A stretch of DNA of 64,000 nucleotides. Source: Nothopassalora personata (Eukaryota; Ascomycota; Dothideomycetes; Mycosphaerellales; Mycosphaerellaceae). The stretch spans positions 868,001 through 932,000 of the forward strand of contig CM066289.1 of NCBI GenBank assembly GCA_033816765.1. The letters are read 5' to 3'. A model generated the notes under the pieces. That model was not told where the DNA came from and did not search any database. It saw only the letters and a program-made list of their open reading frames with translations. The position numbers and the translations under genes are program-made. Each line of letters begins with the position of its first letter. The first letter of the stretch is position 1. Below, in pieces: positions 31,738 to 42,514 of this stretch.

Positions 31738-32480
31738 TGTTTTTTGTGTGTTGTGAAAAGTGTGTACTGAGTGAAACGGGGAAGAGATAATGGGTATCGC
31801 TGGTGGGTAAAAGTAGTAGTGTAGATATGCAGCAGGTAAGTCTTACAATACAAGTACGAAAAAGATGTTATGCGAGAAGGGGTTTGATTAGTCAAAACAT
31901 AGAGAACGGATTACCAACCTCTTCTGGTGGAGGATACGTCAAAGCGGCTGTTGGAGCAGAAATGTGTGGTGGAAAGTTCGACATGGTGGTTGTTTGTCGG
32001 TCGACGCTCGGGGATTCTGTCACGCGGGCTTTCAACATGCTCGGAGGAGACACCTTTTGCACATTTGGAGCCGATTGTCGTGCTGGAGATTGTTTCCCGA
32101 ACGGTGGGACACGCAGGTGGCGCTCGTGCGGTGGGCTTTTTCTCTTGCCATGCGGCATGTCCATATTAGGGAATATGCCCCTCAGCGGGAAGACTGCTGC
32201 TTAGAGATGTGCAATGCGTCCGGCGGGAGGCAGATCTCACACGCAGACGACCACTCACAATTAATTGGTGGAGGTCGGAGATTGATGATGAGTGATGGTG
32301 GTGGTGGTGTTTGTTGTATTGCATTGATGATGACATGCTCGCTCTCACCTCATCAGATGGTGCAATTGAACATGTGCGGATTGACCGCCGAGTCAGCAGC
32401 GCTTTCGCTCACGGACTGCGCTCCGTTCCTGCGCTGGCTGTGGACAGTGGACCTCCACCACATCACTGACGACAGGCAAC
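31738..32480. other. Divergent intergenic region, MDR reductase / Maf
   Basis: Shared promoter space with a short GATGATG/GGTGGTG low-complexity patch near 32285-32315. The reading frames crossing it are not coherent proteins. Confidence 0.4.
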
Positions 32481-33353
32481 ATGGCAGACCCAAAAGTGCC
32501 AGTAGAAGCACCGCCGGCGTACACAGACAACCCGCAGCCTGCCAGCAACGGCGCAGCTCTTCCCAGACCAGGCGGATCCGTCCCGCCACGGCCATTGGAT
32601 CTGCCAGCATTGTCGATGATTCGTGGAAAGCGAGTCATACTGGCATCAGCTTCACCCCGTAGACGACAGCTGCTCGCACAGGTACGTCAGTCACACTATA
32701 TCCAGACCTCGCTACCACAGAGCACTGAGTGGCTGAAAAGCCGCCCTAAACAGATCGGCCTCACACACCTCGAAATCATCCCCTCCACCCTCCCCGAGGA
32801 CAAAGACAAGTCCCTCGCGCCCTTCGAGTATGTCCTCGCGACAGCCGAGCAGAAAGCCCGCAACATCTACCAACAAGAGATCGACTCTGCCAAGGGTGAG
32901 CCAGCTCTCGTCCTCGCAGCCGACACCGTAGTCAGCACACACATGGGCCAGATCCTCGAGAAGCCTCGCAATGAGAAAGAGCACTTCGCAACCCTGAAGA
33001 TGCTCCGCGACCAGAACAACGGCTGGCACAAAGTCTACACGGCAGTTGTGTGCATGGCACCACTGGAGAGTCTGATGGATCCGGGATATGCTATTGAGAC
33101 GCATGTGGAAGAGACGCATGTCAAGTTTGATCAGGATGTTACTGATGATCTGATCATGAGCTACGTTAAGACGAGGGAAGGTGCGGACAAGGCTGGAGGG
33201 TATGGGATCCAGGGACTGGGGAGTATTTTGGTGGAGAAGATTGATGGCACTTTTGATAATGTCGTAGGACTGCCGCTGCGGGCGACGCTGCAGTTGATTG
33301 AGAAGGTGGTTGTGGAGCCGGGAGTGCCGGAGGAGGTGGATGAGGCGATATAG
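32481..33353 (+). CDS. Maf-family nucleotide pyrophosphatase
   Basis: Proposed CDS: join(32481..32681, 32754..33353), 266 aa. The 72-nt intron (GTACGT...AAACAG) is a multiple of three with no in-frame stop; removing it joins RRRQLLAQ to IGLTHLEIIPST as in other Maf proteins. Core motifs: ILASASPRRRQLL (53-65, substrate-binding SxSPRR), the catalytic AADTVVS strand, EKPRNEKEHFATLKMLR and GGYGIQGLGSILVEKIDG. The first ~45 residues are a Pro-rich extension. Maf proteins hydrolyse non-canonical or methylated nucleoside triphosphates (dTTP, UTP, m5UTP, pseudo-UTP) to monophosphates; they are linked to septum formation in bacteria. Cytosolic. Confidence 0.93.
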   Translation: MADPKVPVEAPPAYTDNPQPASNGAALPRPGGSVPPRPLDLPALSMIRGKRVILASASPRRRQLLAQVRQSHYIQTSLPQSTEWLKSRPKQIGLTHLEIIPSTLPEDKDKSLAPFEYVLATAEQKARNIYQQEIDSAKGEPALVLAADTVVSTHMGQILEKPRNEKEHFATLKMLRDQNNGWHKVYTAVVCMAPLESLMDPGYAIETHVEETHVKFDQDVTDDLIMSYVKTREGADKAGGYGIQGLGSILVEKIDGTFDNVVGLPLRATLQLIEKVVVEPGVPEEVDEAI

Positions 33354-35005
33354 CTTGCACACTTGACGCGATGCGAACATGGCGGGCGAGATTGAGCATG
33401 CCGCAGCACGTAGATGATGATGGGGAACATGGAGCACAAAGCGCTTACATGACTATAGACTTTGTTTCGTAACTTGCTCACGAACCAAATATATTCCGTA
33501 ATTGACGATCTCCATGGTATGGTTGTCACGCGCTGGCCTACCTATCAGTCGCCCAGCAGCAGCTCGAATTCGGAGCTGGCGCGCCCAGGATATGGCGTCG
33601 CGGTTATGAAATGGCTCTTCTATGCAGCCCTCACCATACAGCTGATTGTAATGCGTCTTACCAGATCGGAAGGTGAGTTCGTTGGCCAGGGTGTGGAGAA
33701 ATGCCAGAACTGTGGCAGCTGGACGCGCTTACTTCAACACAAACAGGTGCGGTCATCCTAGCACAGTGTCCTCCCGACGTATCAAGGCACTGCTACATAG
33801 TAGTACTGATCTATTAGACTACGCGCTTTGCAGATCCGCAGGTCCCAGGGCAGAAGAGTTTCAAGACGAGTGTGGGGAGTATGGATTTGGGATCAAACTG
33901 GTGGGGGTTGAGAGGAGGAGGGGGAGAATGCAGTGGGGGATTAGTTTGAGCAGAGATTTTGGCTGGGGATGTTGAGGCATTCGGTGCGGTCCAAGATGGA
34001 GGGCAGAGTTGACGTTTGTGAGGCTGAGATTTGGGAGAACTAGGTGCCAGATGAGGATAGCGCGGTACGCGACGCCAAGATCTTTGTCGGGGCTCACAGG
34101 TGTGGCGGCCTAAGGCGGTGGCGTGGAAGGCCCTTCCTCGTGGAGCTGGAGGTGCGCGACGCGGTCAGATTCAAAGGCTGTCGACAATACCCTAAGCGAG
34201 GGAGCACTCACCGAGCTTCACGCTGACATGTGAAAATCCATCTCACATGTCAGGGCCAACGGAAAGTGTTGTAAGCTTAGCATGTGACGTGATCGCCCCC
34301 TTTCCAGGCTCTATTGACCCGCGAAGGCAATATTCACCCACCAATTACGACTTAAACCTCTGCTGCTTGACCCGTTGGCGTTGACTTAGACACCGACAAC
34401 GACCGGAAGCCGCTCTTGCTATGAAGCAGGCCGACTGGACATATCCCGCGCCGTTGACTCGACTCAAGAAAGCATTCTACGCTAAGCTACCAGACTCCCG
34501 CCCTTCGAAGCCGCTCTCGTTTCATGCCAAGTACCGTCACGCGGTCACAATGAGAAAGCCTCGCTCCCAGAAACATCGAGATGGAGAATGTCAACAAAGA
34601 CAATTACCTCTTTCTGTATACACAGGCATGTGATCATGATCATGCGAAGCACGTGCCAGAGCCTACTCCGAGGGAACGACAAGCTAGCATATGACGACAA
34701 ATTCAAAGCGCCTCGACCGTTCCTACGATTTCGGTGAAAGGCACGGCAGCGAGTAACACTCCCGATGCTCAATGTAGACTCGACGCTCTCAGAATTGTCA
34801 CTTCAGTGAAGGTGGCATGGACGATAGCCTTCGCCGGACCGTACAGATATGATGAAAGTAACAGTAGCGGTATACAGATACCTATGCATATGCTTAGACG
34901 CCGCCCTTAAATCGGCGCTCCAACGACGTTGCAGTAAGCGCTCCTTCCCAGTGCCTCTCGCCCTCCATCTAACCCTCCCTGCCCTACTCCCACGTTCCAC
35001 ACCAC
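33354..35005. other. 1.65-kb intergenic region, no gene recognised
   Basis: Between the convergent Maf gene and the small secreted protein gene. Only chance ORFs; no repeat or RNA gene seen. Confidence 0.4.
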
Positions 35006-35281
35006 CTATCCCAAAACCGTCGTCCCATCACAGCAATAACATTTCCTAAACCCCCATCATCAGTCCTCCACTCATCACCCCTCGCGTTTTCACATCAAGA
35101 TATCGACTTACTGATTCGGCGCACACTGCCCACAAGTCTGCGTCAGCAACCGGCACTGCAAATCACAGGTAGGAGTTCCGGTCAATGGGCACAGCAACGC
35201 TGCATTCAATTGCCTCTCCCCAACAGTCGGAGCAGCGGTGGCGAGGGTGAGAATGGTCAGGGAGAGGACGAGAAGTTGCAT
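35006..35281 (-). CDS. Small secreted cysteine-rich protein (69 aa), candidate effector
   Basis: Proposed CDS: complement(join(35006..35045, 35112..35281)). The first exon encodes a textbook signal peptide, MQLLVLSLTILTLATAAP, and a mature part with five Cys. It ends exactly at a perfect GTAAGT donor. Without splicing, the frame meets TAA within the donor after 57 codons. A 66-nt intron with a CTGAT branch-like site and TTTAG acceptor adds QKCYCCDGTTVLG and brings the total to eight Cys, an even number that suits four disulfides. The predicted mature peptide is about 50 residues. No family recognised. The features (secreted, tiny, Cys-rich, flanked by gene-poor DNA) are those of candidate effectors or antimicrobial-like peptides, but the function is unknown. 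Confidence 0.65.
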
Positions 35282-36083
35282 TGTGGTGATTCTTGGTGTG
35301 TTGTTGGGTGGATAGCTCTAGACTATTCGTTGAGGAAAATTCGTATGGCGCTTGCTGCCTAGTCGTCGTTGACATGCCGGATGTGTCGACTTGACGAGAA
35401 TGTCAAGTTGGGAAAAAAGTACGGAGGTATCCATCTTGTGTCGGCCAAACGGTACCGTCTACCCTACTTGGCATGGTCATTGGTCCCTGTTGTCTAAGAT
35501 CTCCTCCTTGGGTCGAACTCTATCCATCGTATAGAGCCGTATACTCGCTTCACGTACGCACTAGCCATGTAAGCAGTATCTATGCTGTAAATCGCCTCCT
35601 ATGTCCGAGGCAAGGATTGATGTAAATGCTTCGGGATCCGTCACGGGTTACTTCACGTCCGGGAGAATACGAAATCGCGGATGCATGCTCTGCTGCTTCT
35701 CTAGGCTTTGTATGTGTCGAGCCAGTGCTGTGCATTCGGAGTGATCGAAGCGCGATAATCAGATCGAGAGATCTATCATGGAACGTGTGCAACAGTGGTC
35801 GACTAGATCTTTCGTCTGAAAGTCTCCATACTGCCTATGTCATCCTCTTGCTCCAATCTAGCAACAAAAGGGGGTATAAAAGAACAAGAGCAGTCGCCGA
35901 GTAGTAGTGTAGCATGCATGCCCATGCCCATCATCATCGTCAAGAGATTCCACTCCATGCTTCTCGCAAAAGTCCCGCCTGGCTCACATCTCATGGCGCA
36001 AGACTATCCTTCCAACGCCTTGCAAAATCTATTCACGTTCTGCCCTTCCCAAGTCTTCTCCTTAGACGCTCGCGAGGGCACTC
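35282..36083. other. Intergenic upstream of the small secreted protein gene
   Basis: 5' flank of the small secreted protein gene and 3' flank of the J-domain gene. No coding signal or clear TATA box recognised. Confidence 0.4.
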
Positions 36084-39000
36084 CTAGACGTCCGCCAAAG
36101 CACCCTGTGAGACAAGCTTCCGGACCCTCTCCCTCAGTTTCTCAAAGTTCTTGACAGCCTCCAAGTGTCGTTCACAGCCCAGATCCCAAGCTGTGCGTAC
36201 TGCCTCATCTTCCAGTACACCCTTCAGGTAGTGGCCCCAGCCCATCTGTGACGTCGGGTCGCCAGTCGCCTCAAGCCATCTAGTGCCATTCAACATCCGT
36301 GTGTCAGCCTGCTTCTGACGTGTGTCAAAGTGTGCTAGCATGATCTTGTTGAAGCCATGAAAGTGCTCAAGATAAGTTCCGAAGCTGAGCGCATATACAT
36401 GCCAGCTTTGCTTCGATAATCGGGTCGGCGGCTCTGGTGCCTTGGGTACGGCAGGAGTCACCAGCCTCTGTGGTCTCAGAGACTGAGCGCTGCCGGACGG
36501 TGCGGCCGACGACTGGAAAGGCAGCGTTGAGCTCAAGTCGGCAAGATTCTTGAGACCGTCTGCACTCTTCGCGATCGGCTCTACATGAGAAAGATCATCC
36601 AGGTTCGTCTTGAGCTGTGGCTCAGTAGCATTTCGCGTGTGCCGTCTCGAGCTCGGACTACGCGGCTGTGCTTCTTGCTGCTTCCGCCACGGTGAAGGCT
36701 CCACCGACACATAGCGTGGGCCTTTCGTGGATGCCGGCTGACCAGATGCATCTTGTTCTGGGTTCGACGAGGTCGAGCTGACAGGAGGTTCTGTGTCAAT
36801 GTCCATGGCGTCCGCATCGTTAGTGGCTGGAGCAGCTGGGTCAACATTGTTTGTGGTATCTGGTTCGTCGAAAATGATGTGCGGCTGCTCTTGAGTGCCT
36901 GTCGTCGCGCTCCGGTTGTTTTTTTGCTGCCTGCTGCCTTTGCGGCCCGGCGTCTTCGACCTAGAGCCATTCTGAGACTCACTTCGTACTTCAGGCTTCC
37001 ATGTCCACGATGGATCACGAAACGTGCTCTTCCACTCTTGTTCATCGAATTTGAAATCAGGTGGGGAAGTGAATGTCGTTGCCGGCTGAGTCTGCGTGCC
37101 GTCCGGGCGTGGTGGTGGGCCCATACTTCCAGGTGTACTGCCATTGCTCGTTGGACCGCCGTCGTAAGTGCTCGCACGATCAGTGCGACGAGCTTGTGCA
37201 CGACGGCCCGGAGATGGCCTCCGCCCAGATGCTGAGAAGTAGTCGGGTTGCTGGGCAGTACCAGGTGAACCCATGAACGTCCCGCTGAACCCGTCGGGTG
37301 AGAATTTCGTGTTGATATTATCGAAGCTGCGGCTTTTTCCCGCCGTGGTGGGACTGAAAGTCTCTCCATTGATGGGGAAGTGAAAACTGTTCGAAGGAGA
37401 CTGCTTGTCAGCAACGCTTCTCGAGACTGGTTCAAGACCGACTGAAGGAAAGCGATAAATTGCATCTTTGAGCAAACGGTCGCAAATCATGTTCCCGACA
37501 GATTGGCCATCACGTGCTTTCGCGGTGATCCTCAGAAAAGTCTCCATGGTGAGCACATGCTCATCATTCGGACAGATCGACCTGACTTGAGTGCAGAAAT
37601 TGAGATATGCTTGCCGCGTTGCGCTCGAAGCTTGATACCACAGCGGATCTCTGTTGGCACGCTCAAATTCTTCTGCAGAAGCAAGCGTCGGGTCAGGCAG
37701 CTGAGCAGCTTCAACTCCGCTGTCCTTACGCTTCAGCGTTGAGGCAGAGGCGCTCGGAGAGACAGAGCTCGGAACGGCCCACTTTGGTATGGAAGATTTG
37801 GCTGCGCTGGAGAGCCCCGATGACAGAGTCCCAAACGCATCCGATATCCACTTAGTACGGCTGAATGGAGTGCTTGCGGCGCGTGCAGAAGGGGTGTCAG
37901 TAAAAGGAGAGGGGTTGCCATACATGTTGTTGCTGCTCGGTCGCTGTTCCATGCTCGGTGTGCGACCACTGTCAGACTGATGGCCGGCATCGGCTGACGG
38001 TCCATCAGCAGACAAGTGTGAACCATTGAGTCGTGAGCTGGGTGCCCTGGGCACCTTCTTCGGTCGGTCTTCCGGCGCTCGAGGTGTACGTTTCGATCTG
38101 CCGTTAGTCGCGCTGCTGTCTGACTTCTCTCCTGGTGTTTCGGTCTGATCAGGATTGAACGCGGAAGACTCTTCACTGCCGTCACTCGATTCGCTAGAAG
38201 CACCGGGAGCAAAACCTGTCTTACGACCATTCGCGGTATCGTCGGCGGTTCTGGTTTGGCGTAAAGGCGGGCTGCTGCTCCTGGCGCGGCTGGAACTGGG
38301 ATTGTTACCCTCTGGGTGTAATTTGGTCGTGTCCCGGGTACTTGCCGATCGGCGAAGGCCATCGCCAAATTGTAGCTTCTCGCCAATGAAAGATGCGTAC
38401 GGAGTACTGACTCTGTTGCCCTCGGCATACGGAACCTCAGCAGTAGATGTCCGACCTCTGGATGGCTGTCCAGCAGCGAATGGACGCGGGTTCTGCGGAG
38501 AAGTCGGAGAATGCGGTGCAGAGGTTGGCGGTGGACCAGGTGGAGGTGGTGGAAATCCGTTACTAGTAAAGTCATCCGACTTATGGCGGTGCACATAGTG
38601 GCTAGATGATGGAGCTGGCCGCTCATCAGAGCCAGGCGCGTTCGGATCAAATCCTCCAGGTCTTCGTGGTGTGGTTGGGGCTCTGCCTTGCGGCCTCTTA
38701 CTGCTCATGCCCGGCTTGCCTGCGTTCGCTGCCTGAAATGCGTGCCACGCCGTCTGCTTCTCTTGCGCTGGTGCAGCACCAGCACCATATCTGAAGCCTG
38801 CTTTGATTTGCTCTTCTGTGGGTATCTTGGTGTCTGTCCGGTTCATCCTGGGCCGAGGGGTGTTCTGCTGCTGTGTCTGTGGATTCGGAGATCGAGGCGG
38901 AGGTGGTGGGCCTGGATTTGGATATCGAGGCTTCTCAGGTGTAGGCGCGCTGTTCATGTTCTGCCATGCACGGAACTGCTGAGTTCGATCTGCCGCCGGC

Positions 39001-39489
39001 TTCTCGCGAGGCATAGCATTGGCTGGACGGGGGAAGTTGGTGAAACGATCGGCGCCTGTAGGCTGACCGGCAGCAGCACCAGGTCGTTGCCATGTGCCTG
39101 GCTGTGTTCGCCGTGGGGGCGGTGGATATGCCGATGTGGCTGCATATGGGTTGCCTGGTGTAGGTCCGGCGGTCTTGAAGGCAGGATACAGGCCTGCCTT
39201 CCGCCGATCCTGATCATACTTTGCTTTGGTTGCAGCATCACTCAGCACTTCATTCGCTGCCTGTATGGCCTGGAATCGAGGCACGCACTCTTCCTCTTTG
39301 CCTGCGTTTCGATCGGGGTGGTACTGTAGGGCTAGCTTTCGGTAGGCTTTTCGGACATCGTCGACGGTGGCGGTGGTGGGTAGATCGAGGTCGGCATAAT
39401 CTACGTGAAACTCGTCAGTCTCTGCGGCATGGATGACATATCTCATCCACACGCTACGTACAGTTATGCTTGACGTCGGGCTTGACCAT
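36084..39489 (-). CDS. Large J-domain (DnaJ/HSP40 class C) protein with disordered body
   Basis: Proposed CDS: complement(join(36084..39400, 39462..39489)), 1114 aa. A 28-nt first exon (MVKPDVKHN) and a 61-nt intron (GTACGT...CGTAG) precede the J domain (about 8-75): YADLDLPTTATVDDVRKAYR, LALQYHPDRNAG with the essential HPD, and ANEVLSDAATKAKYDQDRR. Residues ~80-980 are Pro/Ser/Arg-rich with no recognised domain. The last ~130 residues regain order (SKQSWHVYALSFGTYLEHFH, EAVKNFEKLRERVRKLVSQG). J domains stimulate Hsp70 ATPase; the disordered body may scaffold clients. Its length and composition produce several long shadow ORFs in other frames. Cellular role not known to me. Confidence 0.88.
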
Positions 39490-40886
39490 GTTGACAATGC
39501 TGACAACAAATCAAGACTCCTCACGGATTTGGTTGAGATGCCGACTGCATGTAGGCACAGCGAGCGTTGGTGGTGTCGCGGCAGGAAGGCATGAGCATGT
39601 GAGGGAATCGCAGGTGCCGATGTGGCTTAGACAGCGCGCGTGTGTCTTCGAGTCTTCGTGGTGGCGGAGTGAGGGGCTTGATTCGGTCGATGCGGTCGCA
39701 GTGTTGATGTCTTGATATCTCGATGTCAGATCCGATGTTGACGTGGGGCGCGCGCGCGAAGAAACGAAGGAAGGGTTCGAGATCTGACGTGGTGGGCTGT
39801 AAGAGGGTCCAAGACCGGCGGAACGTGAATGCAAGAGATGTAGTGTAGCACGGCGGGCGGTGAGCTGTGTTTTCGCTCACTTTCTCGCTGTACAGAAGAA
39901 GCTGAATTTCAGGTACGACAGCGTGAGGCAGAGAGTGAACTGGTGAGGCGTTCTGCACTTGGTGCAGTACAGTAAGTACCGTACAGCTCGATGGTTCACA
40001 CGCTTTTCCCTCGTTCTGACGTCGAGGCTTGCTTTCGTTGCTACGGATCGCCGCGCCAAGTCACACGCGATCCCTGTTTGCCGCTTCCCGCCCTGACCAG
40101 TCCACATTTTGCTGCAACCACTTTCACCTCTTCAGCCATCACGCACCACTACGAGAAAGAAGTGCTGAGGTGATAGCTTCGTCGTACAGTACCACCATAC
40201 TCACCAAGAACACACGCTCGATCACCACACTTGCGACACTACACACAGCTGCCTACGCTATCAATCCTGCCGATCACTTCAGAACGACCGCGATCTGAAC
40301 TGGTCCTCCCTGGCAGACCTGAACAGCTCCCTCACAGGGTCCACCCTCATCCAACGTTCTTACTCGCTGCTCTTGCGCAAGTTACATGTTTCCAGACGCT
40401 TGGCTTTCTCGACCTTAACAGCCTTGCTCCATGCTCAACATACATGAAGGAGTGCGCGTCACTCAACACGAACCACTTCTATTCCCGCACGTTCGCGTCT
40501 TCCTTTCGTCGGCTGCCACAATTCCATAGGCGTCGCTTCGGGGCTGCCCCAATGGTGTCCCGGAACGTGGCAAAATGCAGTGTGAGAGTGTCTATCTCGC
40601 CACCATGATTGGGGATGATCGCAATAGGCACGACATGATTTTCTTGCATTGAGTTTCAAAATTCCGACTTCTCCGGCTGATGTGCACACTATGTGCACGA
40701 AGTGTAGCCACTCGTGCTGCGGGACTCTACGGCAGATGACGTTCCCTTTATTGGTGTGAAGTGTAGCGACTCGTACTGGAAAGGCATTTGATGCGGATCA
40801 GTAGAATCATTGAGCAAGAAGCTTACAGGACAGCAAAAAAGTGCTAATAGCATTCCAAGCTCATAATTACGACGCTCGTAAGTCGT
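39490..40886. other. 1.4-kb intergenic region with an imperfect 21-bp direct repeat
   Basis: Promoter of the J-domain gene and 3' flank of the enoyl-CoA hydratase gene. No gene seen. Two 21-bp copies (40699-40719 and 40758-40778) differ at two positions. Confidence 0.4.
40699..40778 (+). repeat. Imperfect 21-bp direct repeat, 59-bp period
   Basis: The copies read GAAGTGTAGCCACTCGTGCT and GAAGTGTAGCGACTCGTACT, plus a shared final G. They lie just downstream of the enoyl-CoA hydratase 3' end; function unknown. Confidence 0.6.
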
Positions 40887-41936
40887 CTACAACTTAGGCT
40901 TGACTTGATAGCCTTGGTTCACTGGCCTGTTGCCCGTGTTGATAGGATCCCACCACGGATAAGCCTGCGGTGCATCGTCCTTCATCGAGCCCTGGAAGTT
41001 GGCTTTCCGCTTCTCCAAGAATGATTTCACGCCTTCTTTGTTGTCCTTGCTGCTGAAGAGTTCGTACACTATCCTGCTGTCCAGAAGATGTGTCGCCTCT
41101 GGTGAGGTGGGTCCACGGTATATCAGTTCTCTCATGAGGTATGTCGATACAGCACTCGTGTTTTCCACCACTCCTTTAGCGATCTCAAGAGCCCGAGGCA
41201 GAACGTCTTCTGGCTTGTCCAGGACTTCTGTAAACAAGTCATCGAGAAGCTTGTGGCTTGCAGGGTACGTCAAGCCGGTTGTGACAAGATGCATGGCCTT
41301 TGAGGTGCTGTTGTCAATTATTGTCAGTCATCGAGACTCTTGACATCACTTCCATGTAGGAATAACTCACCCAATCAACTTCGGCAAGTAAAAGCTACTC
41401 GCGGCCTCCATGACCAAACCTCTTTGTGCAAACACGAACCCGATCTTAGCATCCTTACACGCAATCCTGATATGCATGGGCAAAGTCTGCGTGATTCCAA
41501 TGCCCACAGCACTACCCTGCACAGCAGCGATAGTTGGCTTCCTACACCTCGTAATGGCCATGACCACTCTACCACCACCGTCTCTATGATCTCTCGTCGC
41601 CTCTTCAGCACCTACAAAGCCAGTATCTAGATCGGCACCTGCGCAGAACATTCGACCGTGTCCAGTCTGGACTATGCACTTCACGCGATCGTCTACGTCG
41701 AACAGGGTGTAGGCATGCTCAAGCTCGCGCATCATGGTGGGTGTGAAGGCATTGTACTTCTTCGGTCGGTAAAGTATGAGGAGCTGGATGGGTGTGACTT
41801 CTGTGGAGGACTCAGGTACGTTCGTAATCTTGATCTGTGTGAAGGGAAGGTCTGAATAGCTTCGTGGTATGGGTAGTTCCTGGAGCTCTGGAGGGTGGAC
41901 GTAGTCGGATCCGGGAGCTGTCTTTCCTGTCGGCAT
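40887..41936 (-). CDS. Enoyl-CoA hydratase/isomerase family protein with PTS1-like C-terminus
   Basis: Proposed CDS: complement(join(40887..41307, 41371..41936)), 328 aa; the 63-nt intron (GTGAGT...AACAG) joins FYLPKLIG to TSKAMHLVTTG. The start at 41936 (MPTGKTAPG) is the first ATG of the frame. Crotonase-fold landmarks: LILYRPKKYNAFTPTMMREL, the oxyanion-hole segment GRMFCAGADLDTG, and IAAVQGSAVGIGITQTLPMH followed by KIGFVFAQRGLVMEAASSF. The protein ends in PKL, a permissible peroxisomal targeting signal. It likely hydrates or isomerises enoyl-CoA esters in peroxisomal beta-oxidation or a catabolic side pathway. Divergent from the amidohydrolase gene across 578 bp, hinting at co-regulation. 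Confidence 0.9.
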
Positions 41937-42514
41937 TGTGAATGTGATGGTATGCAATCCAGCGATTTCCTGACAGCAATAAGATAGAATTGAAGGACCT
42001 CCACCTACTGTAGACGTCTGGTCAGTATTGTCGGCTTGTAGACACTGCCGCCGGTGATAACGGTACAGCTACTCGACCAAGTCGTGAAAGTGACAGCCGA
42101 GGAAGTCAAACAGCTCCACTGGCTTCCCAAACAAGTGGAGACATCTGCTGCCAAGGCATGCACAAACTGCCCTGCGTGTTTCCCGTGCATGGCAGCCCAA
42201 AACTCTTGCCTCGACCTCATTTATGGTATCGTAACATGCACACACAATGAGTGTCTCGGCTCTCCATATCCGCCACTTGTACTACATTACTCGGGCGATT
42301 CTCAGTAGATCTGGCCTCTTTGGGATCTCGCCCTGCGAGCTGTAGGTATTTCGGAACCGAGCTGAAGTATACCGAGCAGGTTCCACTTACGTTCATTGAT
42401 GTGCACTGGCGATATATGCCGTTGACAACGAGTTGAGTATTAATTCAAATATCTCGCTCTCTGTCGCTTCCAATCCAAGACAACTCGTCGCTTCCGAGTT
42501 TCTTAACAGTCAAG
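41937..42514. promoter_or_regulatory. Shared divergent promoter region, enoyl-CoA hydratase / amidohydrolase
   Basis: Between two outward-facing metabolic genes. No coherent coding signal; any short ORF here is not conserved-looking. Confidence 0.4.

Noticed and set aside
36581..38650. Two ~300-codon reverse ORFs in another frame of the J-domain gene
   Set aside because: They overlap the disordered, low-complexity body of the J-domain protein and read as Arg/His/Leu-rich nonsense.
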